Source of the DNA: Channallabes apus | Lineage: Eukaryota; Chordata; Actinopteri; Siluriformes; Clariidae | Direction: 5' to 3' | NCBI GenBank assembly: GCA_030522415.1 | Contig: CM060118.1 | Location: 21,224,651 to 21,288,650 of the forward strand | DNA length: 64,000 nt | In this document: positions 26,877-40,800 of the stretch, piece after piece | Layout of the letters: the number at the start of each line of letters is the position of its first letter | Position numbering within the stretch: position 1 is the stretch's first letter | Position numbers and translations under genes: made by a program | Notes under the pieces: model-generated | The model's input: only the letters and a program-made list of their open reading frames with translations | Told to the model about the DNA's origin: nothing | The model's database searches: none

Positions 26877-26927
26877 AAGCAATTTCCCTTTGGGATTAAT
26901 AAAGTTCTTTGAATCTTGAATCTTGAG
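26877..26927 (+). mobile_element. LINE 3' tail fragment
   Basis: AATTTCCCTTTGGGATTAAT followed by AAAGTTCTTTGAATCTTGAATCTTG is the known 3' end of fish CR1/L2-group LINEs with a short tandem tail. It abuts the next SINE copy. Confidence 0.55.
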
Positions 26928-27189
26928 GGTTGAGGGTTTGATTCCCACCTCAGGTCTGTGTGCAGGTGAGTTTGCATGTTCTTACTGTGTGTGGTGCGTT
27001 TCCTCTGGTACTCTATCTTCCTCCCAGCAGATTAATCTAATTGGCGTTCCCGTAGTGTGTGTGTGCCCTGCGATGGATTGGCACCCTGTCCAAGGTGTAC
27101 CCCACCTTATGGCCAAGTCTCCTGGGATAGTCTTCAGGCACCCTGAGATCCTGTAGAGACTAAGCAGTGTAGAAGATGAATGAATGAAA
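26928..27189 (+). mobile_element. 5'-truncated DANA/Mermaid-type SINE
   Basis: GGTTTGATTCCCACCTCAGG (degenerate B box region), GAGTTTGCATGTTCTTACTG, a short GT run, CCCTGCGATGGATTGGCACC, TCTCCTGGGATAGTC and a tail GAAGATGAATGAATGAAATA are in the expected order. Confidence 0.82.
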
Positions 27190-28239
27190 TAAAGGGCTCC
27201 AAAAAGTTGCACTGTGTTACAAAGAGTTGCACTGTGTTGTACTGCTACAGTATTATTCTATAGTTGAGTGTAATGTAAAACTGGCACATTAGTATATGTA
27301 GGTAATGTGTGTAGAGGATGATATACTTAAATAGAAGAAGCAATCTCATAGCTGCAGCTGTGTTTCTCCACATGATAATGTTGCCCGGGAATTAATGTTA
27401 ACTAAAATATGGATGTAAATAAGGATCCCAGTCTAAGGGTTCTCCAATCATCTAAATCTGAAGCTACAAATAGCTGCTTACTGCACTAAGATTGCACTGA
27501 ATAACTGGCCAAATTGTTGTAGATGTAACATTGGGGAATCAGTTTAGAGACCTGAACTGTTACAAAGTGAAAATGCTACAGAGGTATGACTTGTCTGGGG
27601 TTTTATATCTAAATACTGGGTTGACAGTGTTGACTGGGACAACGATGGAAAAACAGACAGCTAAAAATTATTTTATATCTTAACTACAAAAAACATTCCT
27701 AGTTCTACCTAATTTTTCATTCAGATCTCTAACATATTAGTGTTTAATCAAATAAAAAAATATTTTGTATAATAACTGCAAATTTTTTTTTTAAATATAG
27801 CTTCTGTTGACTTCAGTATGTTAAAATCCCAATGTTGAGTTTCCCAATGCTGTCACTAGTTACATTAAACAGTTACTATCCACTGCTATGTAGTATCTTG
27901 TAATTTATTATATCTCAAATTATTAAGATTTTGGGTAACTGTTTAAATGTTAGGCTAAGTAATATTACTTTCCATGACTTGTACTGTATGTAACTTTAGT
28001 AAACAATAGTTGTGGTAAGTACGAACTACTAGGCGTCACATTTATACAGAAATTACCTTGATTTATACCTCTTTATACTGTTTTTGGACAGTGCTATTGA
28101 AACAAAATAATCTAATCTCTGATAGCTGCATTTTTAAGGACATTAAATTATAAAACTCATGATTTTAGTTTAATGTTCTGGTTCATCAGATTTAACTCCA
28201 CACTTGATCGTCAGACACTGTTCATTCCCTGTGCTGAGC
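27190..28239. other. Unique AT-rich sequence upstream of the transporter gene
   Basis: No repeat, exon or RNA gene recognised. Confidence 0.6.
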
Positions 28240-28587
28240 TGAATCACGCTACTCACTCACCAGCACAGCCAGGGTTTCCATGATACAGTCCACAGGCTGC
28301 AGCCTTTACAAATTCACTTAGCTAATTGATTTCAGCAGTGTCACGTTGCTGTCCATCATGTGAGTGAATGTCTCGGCTACTCTGAGTGTCTTATACAGCC
28401 TGGATATCTTTATGACTGTACACGATCTAAGAGAATCAACAGCATGCACAATTTTTACATTCTGATCACGCCTACCTTTCTTCACAAAATGAAGTCTGTG
28501 ATCCTACAACCAGCTAACTGCAAACGAATCTAAAAAGAAACTTACTCTCATCTATCTGCATTAAACAAGAACTCTTGAGAAACATAA
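28240..28587 (+). promoter_or_regulatory. Presumed proximal promoter / 5' UTR of the slc2a15-like gene
   Basis: This lies directly upstream of the inferred start codon. I see no clear TATA box and no CpG island. TCATGTGA at 28356-28363 fits the MITF-type M-box. The transcription start cannot be placed from sequence alone. Confidence 0.3.
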
Positions 28588-28632
28588 ATGGCTGAACAAG
28601 TGTTGATTACATCACCAGTAAAAATTACATCG
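28588..28632 (+). CDS. slc2a15: slc2a15-like coding exon 1 (residues 1-15, start codon)
   Basis: ATGGCTGAACAAG opens a 15-codon frame that ends exactly at a perfect GTAAGT donor in phase 0. This matches the phase of exon 2. A short cytosolic N-terminus before helix 1 is normal for class II GLUTs. Position +4 is G and position -3 is T, so the Kozak context is only fair. No transcript evidence is available, and an alternative upstream first exon is possible. Confidence 0.75.
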
Positions 28633-31600
28633 GTAAGTTTTTTAAATCTGCTCTTTTTTAAAATTGCACACACACGTATAGAGGTATAGAACACACTGGT
28701 ATAAAAGTTCAGAGTACTAAATTATATATTTTCTCATATTTTCACATATATGTGTCACATATCGTAATTATTGTTATATACTGTATCATATATTAATATA
28801 GTATATTTATCTTTTCTCTCTGTTTATACATGTAGAAAATATATGTGTAGAAATTTACTATACCCTTTTACCCTCCAAAATTTAATAAGCTACCTCAAGT
28901 CACCGCAGTGGCTAATCTAAATTATTTATTAGCATGCTTAATGTTATAGTAAATAATGGTGTCATGCTTTTTGTTATTTTTCTTTTGCATAAACCCAACT
29001 GACATAATTTGACATAATTTTTTTACTCCAACCTGGATTTACTTTAACAAAAATACACAGTTAATTTTTTTTTCTTGCAATACTTCTGGCCACAAATGTG
29101 TGTATTTTTTTTAGTATTTTTTTTATTTAGTTCTTTTTATTAGGACTAATGTCTTTATCAATTAAAAAAATCCATACGTGTGGCAAATATGGCAACATTC
29201 TACAATATCTTTTTTATTGAACAATTCAGTAAAAAGCCACACCGAGGTTTGTGATAATCTAATTACACTCAGTATTACATCAGTGACCAAAGTACTCTGT
29301 TAAGATCATAGAATGGCTAGTATTTTTACTAATTAGTGGAGCTAATAGAAAAATATTAAAAGATATATTACTGGATATCACCGATAAATATATTAATGTT
29401 ATTTCGTTTATATTGTTGTTGCATTGACATTTAACATACATTGAACTATAGTTGTTTACCAGTATGATATTTGCTTTGTGTTTGTATTCAATGTTGTATA
29501 ATTCTATGCCTTATAACTCCATTACTCTTCTTTATCACAGCATGTAATAAGAATTTGTTTTGTCCTTCCTCTCCATGCTTACAGCACCTCACATTATCCC
29601 TGCTGGCTGTTGCTTTCCTCACCTCATTTGGTAGCTCTATGCTATATGGCTATAATCTAGCTGTGGTGAACTCTCCGGCAGGGGTAAGAGCTCAATAAGC
29701 ATGTTTATCTACTGTATGGTTAAAATAACTAACATACTTTCATGCTCTGTATGAATCTGCAGTGGTAACAGTTATAAGTACTAAAGGAAGAATGGTCGAA
29801 TCTTTTACAAGCTCATACAGCATTTATTAATTTTTTATATTAGTGATTCATGGAATACAAATCCCACGAAATGTCACTCAGTGACTTTCAATTAAACTGA
29901 CCTTCAATTAAATTAAAATAATGTATGTATCGCTTTTAACAGTGGACATTATCAGAAAGCAGCTTTACAGAAAAAAAAATCAGAATATAATGTATTTTTA
30001 GTAGATTCATTAATTTATCCCTTTATATCTCTAATGAGCAAACTTGATGTGATGGTGTCAAGGAAAAGCTACCCAAAATGACATAAAGAAGAACCCTTCA
30101 GAGAAACCATACTCAAAAGAGAATCCATCCTCATCTGGGTGATACTGGATTGTGTGACCATAAACAAATCACTGCCGCAGCAATAATTAATAATGATCAC
30201 ATCTATTTTTAAGCAGACCACATGTAGCCATCCTCAGCCACAGTGAGTGGTCTCCAAGAGATAAAAACAGGAAGTAGGGCAGAAGGACTGATCAAGATCA
30301 AAGAGATCTCACGAAGTGCAGATTATTCAAAACCTTGTGGTCATTTTGGATTAATGATCCAAATATTAAACGGTCTTGTAATGAGGCATTTATATAAATA
30401 TTACATTCACTATTGAGCTTAAATGTATATAACAATATTTTGCCTATTTATTGGAACCATGTGATTTTTTAATTCCTAAAACCCCCATTGATGGAACTGT
30501 TTTAAAGGCTATTTGAATTAAGGCCATTTAATAAAGAGACCAATCAAACAGGTGATCAAAATTATTATTATAGAACAATAATAAGTCAATAATTACAATT
30601 TTGTTAACGGTTGGTTTTGAGTTCCATCACTGTAATAAGATATTTAAAAAAAGAATCTCATTCGTGGTTATGCTTACTTAGACCCCTGTGAGTCTTTGGA
30701 TTTGGAAGAACGATTTTCCTTCAGCAGGGTTTAGCAGTGTCCAGCACATTTTGCTGATTTTTCTGTTCAAACACAGCAGATTCAACTAATCTGCTAACTG
30801 CCCATTTTTATGGGTGTGTTTAAGTGTTGGTGAACTACAAACTCTAGGCCTGCCATAACTGTATTTAAACACCCTGGGTTTAAAGGATGTTTTAAGTAGC
30901 CATTTGATTAAGATTAAGACTCGTTACGTTTTTTGAGAACCTAGGAAGTTTCTATATCACAGTTTGTAAGTAAATAATACGGTTTGCCTAAGTGCCATCA
31001 AACTGATCGCATAGTTACACTCCCTATAGGATGATCTGTCTTCAGCTTGGACTTTCAGGTCTCTTACTGTGTTCATTGAAGTTGAGGTCAATTTTTCACA
31101 AGCGTCCTCTTTTTCTCTTTTCTATAACTTTTCCCAGGATTGTGTATTTCTCCAAGGATTGGAGTGTCCAAAGTTGAATGCCCAACGTATACATTTAGTC
31201 GTTGTCATTGTCTTGGTTATTCATGACACTCTTAAACATTTTCTTAAATTCCATACTAAGACAGTTTAATATTATGGTATAAAATATTATCCTATATTGT
31301 TGATAATCAATCATAGATCATGAAAGGCAAAATCCACATCAGTATTTTTGGTCACAATTTAGAAGCTAACTGCAATACTAGCTCTAATTAGTATAGACTT
31401 TGAACTACCAATAATACTAATACTACAGACTATTACTTATATTGAGACTCTGTTTTGTTATCTGAACCATATTAACCTACAACATTTTACACTTTGGCAT
31501 TTTTGTAGGTTGACATTAAGGAAAATTTTTGTAATATATGCCAAAATGTGTGCTTAACAAGTGTGACTTTTCAGTTCAAAATATATTAATACTTCTAATA

Positions 31601-31773
31601 ATTTAAAGTCAGTTCCCAATGTTTTATATAGATTTTTTATTTATTAATTTAATGTAACAGTGATAATTCAATAATAAATCTTATACATCTCTAATAATAA
31701 AATTTTACTCTTAACCTCTAGGTGTTCATAAACCCATTTACATGAAATGCAACAACAACAACAACAACAACAG

Positions 31774-31814
<41 letters not shown>

Positions 31815-34800
31815 TAAAGTGAGAATGAATATACTGTAGTGTTGTTGATTGTGATATAAGGTCATACAATATGACTTAATGTAAGCCATTATTTTACTAG
31901 ATTGTAAAATTGTATTGTTGGTATTTATTCAAATATTCATTCATACAGTAGTAAATTCTTAGTTCTTCAGTGTAATGGAGAATTGTTCTCCTAATGGTCA
32001 ATTCATTCATAGTGCTCACATGAACACTAGGTCCGCTTAGGTTGTCATCTGAGTAGAAGATTTGTCAATGGATGAGTAATGTGGATGGAATGATATAGTA
32101 GATATCTGAAACCTAGAAATCTAGACCTTACTGAAACTCTCTGATTTTGGTTCATGATTCTGTTTCATGATTTTGTAACTTATTCTAAAAGCAGTTATTA
32201 CTGTATTTTGGAATGTTTGTTGCATACTTTATTTGTCGAAATGTATAACAGCACTGATTCTCTGCTTAGTTGATAAAAAGATGTTTTTAAGCAGCTTGTA
32301 TAATTGTGATGTATAACATTAGTCATCTGAGGTTTTTTGCCATTTTGAGCTGTGATGGTTGCCTCTAGCAGGTCTTCATGTACAGTAAGTGGGGACCTAT
32401 TTGCCTTGCACCATTAGTCTGTTAATGATGAAATGATTCAAATTTTCCTGTGTTTTTTCTTTCTTTCAGTGTTGGCTGTTACTTTCCAATGAAAGTGGTT
32501 TTGTTTTATGCGTCTGATGTATGCACAGAATACAGATTGTTCTAATTTAACTTGGTAAAAATCCTTTTTTGCTATTGAACATGAAATTGTGAAAATTGTT
32601 CAATATGCTCAGAACAGAAACCTTGAGAAATGAATTCCTAGCAAGGTGATTACCAAGACAAAGTCAAATGACTGTATTTCAGATGTTCAATCAGAAATGA
32701 CTAATAAGCCATTGTACTGATGGGACTGTTAAAAGGTAACTTAACATTGCAGCCCAGAAACTGCTATGACTCTGCTGCTTAAAATAATTTGTAAAATACA
32801 GATTGGGGATAGGATAACTGGGATCCAATTAGACTGTGACTCCTGAATACAGAGAGAGTAGGTGAGTGATGCAGAGATGAAGAGACACAAAAGAAAGTCT
32901 CAAGAATGACTGCATATAAGGCGGAGGCTTGTGCTTCCTGTCATCTAAATTTGTCTAAATGTTTCTGAAACAGGGATTTGATTCTGAGCAATTTGGCCTC
33001 TTGTGGCCTTTTAAGGTGCATATCATCTTTATATTTTTACCTAAAATGTGAATTCCACACAAGTTGGCTACTTTATATATATATATATATATATAATTAT
33101 TATTATTATTCACTGGATGCATAATTATAATTTTTTTCCTTTCTTTCTCCTCTTTACACACACCCAGTACATTAAGAACTTTTATAACCGCACCGTTGTG
33201 AGTCGAAATGGGACGGGACTGAATGGGGAGCAGCTGACACTCATGTACTCACTCACTGTGTCTGTTTTTGCCATTGGTGGCCTGATTGGCTCCTTGATGG
33301 TGGGCATGCTCGTCACCAGATTTGGAAGGTGAGTCAATAGGAGACATTGCAACATCTGGTCCTATCTGGCCACTCTGCCAGGTGTGGAACTACTACTCCC
33401 CAGAGTGTGATGACCTCCAAGGTACACACTACCTCATCTGTCACCTCACATGACCCTTTTTTTGTTTGTTTACCTCTGTAGATGACCTTGGTCACACTTT
33501 GGAGGGGGAACAGTGTGTTTTGTGGCCATAGGTTAAAAAGTTTTTACACTAACTTCACAGATGGATGCCGTGACAATAAAATGAGCCAGGGTATTGTGTT
33601 GACCCGTCAGTTTATATTAATAGTAATAGGTTTTTGTAATGGAATGCATATTCAGCTATGCTTTAATCTGGGAATGAGACATAATCAGAATTCTTCAGCA
33701 TGCCCACAGAAGCCCTCGAAAACTCCTCTGCTTGTCTCTTCTGCTCCAAGCATCTCACGGGAGCCATGAGATTAGACTGCAGACATTTAAATGCAAATGA
33801 AAGGTGATGATTCACAACTCCATTTAATGCTCTAATCAATTGTGGCCCAGCAAAGTGTTTTATAGGACTAAGGCCATCATAACGCAGAGCATGGCACAGC
33901 TGGGTGTAAATCAGAGGGAAAAGTTTGCCACCTGATAGAACTAATCAAGAAGGCCAGCTATTTTATTCCGTGCTGCAGTCGTGGAACATCAATAACCTGG
34001 TTTTGATAGTCAAACTCCCTGGTGGTGGTGGTTGAGCATTACAGCCCTGCTTAATGAGCAGTGTTAGGAACAGGACTCATGTCTGTCTGTCCTTGCAGGA
34101 AAGGGACTGTGGTCAACTCTGCTGTTCTGGTCTTTATAGCAGCCTCCCTAATGGGCTTCAGTAGAATCTGCCATTCACCTGAAATGGTTATTTTTGGTCG
34201 CTTCGTCACAGGAATACATTCAGGTAACATGCTGTTGGAAGCTACACATCTAAGTTGGTTAGGCAATTTCACTAATTTTGTAATGTGTCTTTTTTTGCCT
34301 CAGGGATCTCTCTAAGTGTGGTGCCTATGTATCTGGGAGAAATTGCTCCTAAAAATCTGAGAGGCTTTCTAGGCCTGATGCCCAGCATATTTATCTGCAT
34401 TGGGGTTTTCTCTGCTCAGCTCCTGGGCCTGCATGAACTCCTCGGAAAAGTAGGTATATATCAGAATGGCACTACTTTAAACTTACAGAGCAATATCTTC
34501 TTATATCTATCTTAAAAAATAGACACAGGTACACAGAGCTACATATTATTGTGTTACTTTGTGTCCAGGCTGAGGATAATAAATGATTGCTTCTTGGCCA
34601 TTGCTTTAAATGACAGGAGGAACACTGGCCTCTGTTTCTCTCCCTGGTGGTTATCCCAACATTTGTCCAGCTGATGCTGTTGCCATGGTTTCCAGAAAGT
34701 CCTCGTTATTTGTTGATTGAAAAGCACAATATCCATGCCACAATCACAGGTGAGAGAACTGGCCTGAGAGGCAGTATTACACAGTGTTTAAAGCTTATGA

Positions 34801-37800
34801 GTGATTTGTAATAAATGTAATACGTTTTATGATTTCTTCAGATTGTTTTGTCTTGATCTGTTATATGCTATCAAAAAATGTGTGCTGATCTGATTTAAAT
34901 TGTTGTACAGATAAGTGCAAATAAACTTTTTCATCGCCTACCGTGTTCTTCTGTAGCTTTGAAGTGGTACAGGGCCAGATGTAATATTCAGGCTGAGATT
35001 GAGGAAATGCAGGAGGAGCAGCGCTCCCTGTTTTCCATCGAGACTGTGTCTGTCTGGCAGCTGCTGTTGGACCCTACAGTCCGCTGGCAGGTCCTTTCTG
35101 TGGTCATCATTAACATCGGGATGCAGCTGTCTGGTATAGATGCTGTAAGGCTCTGTTTACTTTTACATATGACTGTATGAGGTTTTATTATAGCAAGCCA
35201 GACCAGTTAAAATAATGTGTTTAACAAATTGGGACTGAAAAAAAAATCAAGGTTATTGATATACATATGAATAAAGCTGGTACCATGAGTTTTTCGAAGG
35301 GTTTGATGTTAAGAAAGTATTACTTGACTTTTCTCGGCTTGCAGAAGAACTCACTAGATTTTTTTATTTATACAACAAATAAATTCAGGAGCATTACCTT
35401 TGTGAATTATTTGGGTTAGCTGCAAATTAATTATTCAGATGATTAAGTGGACAGGGTTGGCAGAAAGCTCATACTTTACCCAACAGAGCTGAACAAATTA
35501 GAATCCTTATTTCAAGAGTCTGTTTATAGCATCTAATTTGTTCTGCCCTGCCAAGGCAATAAAGATAGGCTATTATTAAAGCAAATTACATAGAACAAAA
35601 TCTGAATCGGAGGCGTAGTTTAGTTAAAGATAAAGTGGGTGTGATTTTGAAATAATGTCCATAGAACTTATCTGACACTCGAATGCCAGGAAGACATGTG
35701 TCCAAAATTAGACACCAATTGCCTGTAACACATCTATATTTTTGTGAGGATTAGAGAAGCATAAAGATGTAGGATTTTACAGTTTGCAGTATAATTATGC
35801 ATATTGCATCTTCAATGGCATAAAAGTGCTAGAAGTTCGGAAACAAAATAAGCGTGCTTTTTGACAATAATCTTGTAGGCCAGGCAGTAAATGTGTGTTA
35901 ATAATTTAGCTGAAAATTTTGGACAGATTCACCACATTACATTCATCTCCCCTGCCATTTATAACAGCTACCATGGAAACCAAATATAAAGGCTTTCTGA
36001 AAGTAAGAAAATAAATGTTGCTTATAAAACATGTTGAGCTTGCATCACAGCAAATGAGTGTTAACAACCTAATTCCTTTTTAACATATATGGCCTTAAAC
36101 CACTTTTCCCCCCTCCATCTGTTTTGTTCTTCTGCACTTAAAATAGAGGTTTGATGGCACTAGTGGTCACAACCATAATCCACCTTAATCAATAGACGCA
36201 AGATGACAAAAGTAAACTTGTCATCTGAGATCAAGTTTTAGAGCATTTCAGCTATGCAACCTGACTATAAAAACACTAGCATTTATAGACTCAGGCTAAA
36301 ATAAGTTTACAATATGTTAATATTCCTGATTCAAAGCTTGTTTGCTTTTAAATGGATAGATGTGTTTTTATGCCGAGTCCCTTTTAAAGAGGATAGAATG
36401 AAAGAGTTGAGGTGATAATATATAGTTATATATAGATATAGTTTGCAGTGTGTGTGTTTGTGTGTGTGCGTGTGTGTGTAGGGTAAATGGGGTTGACAGG
36501 TGGTGTGTCTTGGCTGAGTTGAGCCAAAGCAGCAGGAGAGTGGCTGACCGTGTGTGTCCTCTGCACTCCCAGTAGCTCTAAAACCGTCTGTGTTTCCTCT
36601 GATTACCCCCCTGTCTAAAGTCGCGCACACCCCTCCAGCGCCAAAATTGAATCTGAAGTGTTGTACACCATAACTGTGCAGCTATGATACACCACCTGTT
36701 CAAGCCCAAATCAGCATATTCTCATTCTTTCTCACTATGTTTCAACAACTGCTCTTGATTTCCAATTGCACCAAAGATCTGGTTCTACACCAATGACATT
36801 TTCGAGAATGCTGGGATACCAGCGGTTGAGATCCCGTACACCACTGTAGGAACAGGTGCTATAGAGATCATCGCAGGTCTCTTAGGGGTGAGTATTTTTT
36901 TATTTTAATAGAGTAATATGGCTAGTGAAGATTGAAATTAACTAACTGGAGTGTGTGCTGAGGTTATGCACAAGCAAATCTTAAGCCTAATAGCATCTTT
37001 TTAAGTAAAGGGTCTCATTTGAAGGGAATAAAAATATATTTGTTGTGTGAATTTATAAAAGAATAAAAGGTTGATTATAATAAGAAAGATTTAATTTACA
37101 CCTTAAAGCTACACCAGGTCAACCCACTGATGAATAAAATATATTAGAGTTTCCCAATAGCATCATCAATCAGGTCAAGCCTATGCAGTTTTACCCTGCT
37201 CAAGCTGTAAAGGAATCAAGCCCCTACATGTGAGTTCTCCCTCTCGAGCCTCGCTGGCCCTCCGTCATTTCCTTCTGCTTCGCTTTTCTTTTCTGTCCAT
37301 CTTCTGCTGTTCACTTTTACTTGTTTTTTTTTTTCTTTTCTTCTTTTACACTCATAGAAAACACTGTATGAGATGAAAGGAAAACATTAGAGAGATGGAT
37401 GAGTCTTGTTCCCACTGGCTTCTTCTCTGGGTCACATCTCAGAGCTGTAATGGAGGCTAGACGCAGTCTCCGTCTCCCAGGCGTATCGCTTAGCCAGGAT
37501 TTAGTGATGCACCATCAGCGACTGGAGGAGGCGAGGCGCGCTGTTAGTCAGGAGAACTCATTGCTGTCAGTGTCAATTGGCCCTCACTTGGGAGGCCAAT
37601 GGCACACAGGAGGAAGGCCGGAGATTGGTTATAAAATTACAACTATTCATTCTGCTGTCAGCTGCTCTCCACACCCTCCTTTAAGTCAGCGTACTGCTTT
37701 GGCTCTAATCTTTTCCTTATTGTCTTGGAGTCTCAATCTTTCCGAGTTATGGAATGGAATAAAACACCAATCACAAATTTCCAAATGGTGCCTCAGCTTT

Positions 37801-40800
37801 GCGTTTACTAACACAGACAACAGTGAAAATGTATCAAATCATGGCGGTTTTATAGCACTGTTTGTATTCTAGATCATTTATTTTGCAATATTAATAAAAT
37901 ATTAATAAAGTATTGATTCATTCCTATGTTGCATTAGTGTTTTACAATTGAGCGGCTTGGAAGAAGGCCACTGATAATAGGAGGTTTTGGGGTCATGGGC
38001 CTCTGTTGTGCTGGGATAACATTTTCTCTTGTACTACAGGTGAGCATTTTTAGGACTTAACCTATAATTACTACTAGATAACTACAGTTCTCTGTGCATA
38101 TTAGATTTATTATGTTGAAACATTAAACATAGTTTATTTGATATGAGTATTCTAAATGCATTACTATAATCTACCATATGTGATTCCTGTCCTCCTCACT
38201 TAGACCTATGTGCATTTCATGAAGTATGTGAGTGTGGGCTGCGTGGTTGGCATCATTGCTGGATTCTGTATAGGACCAGGTGGGTTATGTTGTATTAATA
38301 TTTTCAACATTTTCAGTAGCTTTCCATGTAAACCATATTCTTATCATGTGAAATGGTGTTGCTTCACCACATATGAAGAGATATGGTCTCTAGAGTGTGG
38401 TTCAGACTACAGTAAATCAACAGATGGTCCTTCTTTGACCCCTGGGTTCCTGTGACATCTGGAACTAGGGAAATAGCGACACCTGGAGGCAGAAGAGCTA
38501 AATTAACTTTAAAGTCTCTTCATTCTCATTTATACCGTAGCATTGCAAGATAAATAGCTTTTAAAAATAAACAGTAATTTATTTGCTTGTGTGCATTTAA
38601 AAAAAATAGATTAGTTCTTCTAATGACGAGCCATTAGTTTGATGGTCTTTGAGCTTAGTCATTGATATACATTATCCTTCCAGTTACGCATTCATAATCA
38701 TAAGTAATAACATGCTAACATATAGCCTTGCATGCCAACATATATTTTATTGCTACCATGTATTATTTACTGCAGCCTATCACTAAATATATCTATACTG
38801 AGCTGCATGGCTTTATCAAGTACCCTGAATGTAAAAGAGAGAGGTGTTCATTGTATTATTAAATAAATGCATTGGTTATTCACTAGTGTATCAGTATTAT
38901 GTATAGAGTTTATGTATGCCATAAGAGTAGAGTAGTGTAGAGGAACATGGCTGAAATGATGAATGAGACTGCAAGTGCTTTACTCTGTTGATGTATGATT
39001 CAACCCCACTCCAAAATCTATAATTCATTCTCAGGCCGCAGCCTCAATCGCTGTAATTACGTCTTTAATTAGGATTTTTTATGGCTCATTGTTCATAAAC
39101 AATGATGAATATGGCTTTTTAAGCCAAAATCCTGCATGAACAATGAATTACAAGCAGAGTTCCATATCAATTTAACTGCAGCATGCTTTCTACTGCAATT
39201 ATCATGCACAAATAATGAAGTCGCAGCTTGGCTTGTTCCTGAATTCATTAGACTTGAAATAACACCTTGCGCCTGTTTATTTTTCACTGGTAACCAAAAG
39301 GGATTAGAAGTTAAGCACTGGAACAATAATGAGCACCTCGTAAAGCTACTTTATTGTCTTCTTCCCTTCATGAACTGTTGCATTATGGAAAAGCACTGGA
39401 CTTGTGCTTTAAAGGATATAATGTACATGAATGTACCTGCATTTATACAGTATACAGTATATATGTCTGGGTATATGTGTTTATATATAAGCAGTGTATA
39501 AGTGTATATCACCTCCCATAAGCTTTTTTAATCCTGCAGTAAAAAAGACATAAAAATCGATACTCACTTGAGTTACAACTCTAATAGTGTATGGAAATAA
39601 CTTAGTTAAGTTATAAGTTACATCTGATGTTTTATTTATATTTTTAAGCTGGTGTCCCGTTCCTGATCACGGCAGAACTGTTTAAACAGTCCCACCGTCC
39701 TGCTGCTTATACTGTCGGAGGATCTCTAAACTGGATGTCCAATTTCACTGTTGGTTTCATCTTCCCTTTCCTACAGGTGCTGTTACCACTTTTAACAAAG
39801 CACTCCATTTTAATAATTTGTATTATTTGTAAGGAAAATAGTTTGACAGGAATTAAATTAACATAGCATATTATAATACAGTTCCTTAGTTAATTTTCAG
39901 TACTTACTAACTTAGCAGTAAGTAATCAAATATTAACAAAGTCGATCCTTAATAATAACTAATCACTATAATAAACGTCTATGTTGACAAAAGTGAACAA
40001 TGATGAGAAACTATGAGGACATGCTGTCTGATTTTGAAGCACAGATTTACCTGCATGTTTCAGTAAGTTAATTAGGCATTTATTACTGATCCATTGGAAA
40101 ACTTTAACACTCGTTATCGATTGTTATCAATATCGATTAACTATTTCAGTAACGAGTCCGGCATTTCCATTTCCGTCTTCTATGAATTACTCTTGAGTGT
40201 AATAAAGGCTATGGTAAAGGAAGTAATAATAATAATAATAATAATAATATGTATTGTATAACATTTGAGGTATGTGGGTGACTATTCTATCAGTATCCAG
40301 TTTTGAATACTAGTTACTAATGATTAGTAAGAGTAAAGGCATTGATTTATTGCTTTATATATATATATATATACTTATTGCTTATATGGTACATATATAA
40401 TAATTGTCATTGATATATCAATAAATATGTTTTCTCTAATGGTATTTTAATGTCAACAGAGTAGTATATTATAATGGTTTGTAATTATTGAAAAATACTA
40501 CTACTACGGTCATAATTAACTTAATGCCTAAAGTTAATAAGGACTTTAACATAAATGACGGAAACACATAGTAAACTGTTACCATTAGGACCGATGTAGC
40601 AGAAACATGGTAAATTAGCAGACTTATGACTTTATGATTAAAGATAGACGAGTTAATATAGTCAAAAATTAGTCAAGCAAGTTTCTTGTAAATGTTGGAA
40701 GCAAAACATGGATTTTATATTTCCCACATACGTTTTCCATTTAAACTGAACCCCCAGGTTATTACTGTGAGCTGATATAACTTTTTCAACCTTTGTATCC

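Larger units (their letters stand above)
29684..33167 (+). other. Intron 2 of the slc2a15-like gene
   Basis: The longest intron, about 3.5 kb. It holds a reverse retroposon 3' end (29928-30345), CAA/AAT repeats (31750-31814) and a TA/TTA repeat (33074-33110) close to the acceptor. Otherwise AT-rich unique sequence. Confidence 0.8.

Noticed and set aside
29471..29584. In-frame ATG upstream of exon 2 as the gene start
   Set aside because: The predicted extension is cysteine-rich and lacks GLUT features. A canonical acceptor precedes helix 1, and a phase-matched first exon exists at 28588.
33482..33769. 95-codon frame in intron 3 as an extra transporter exon
   Set aside because: No GLUT motif, and the flanking exons 3 and 4 already join in phase to complete the RFGRK motif.
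37399..37872. 157-codon open frame inside intron 8
   Set aside because: It lies within an intron of the transporter, does not join in phase to its exons and resembles nothing known to me.
39136..39501. 121-codon open frame in intron 10
   Set aside because: No homology recognised. It overlaps a probable non-coding element and lies inside an intron.
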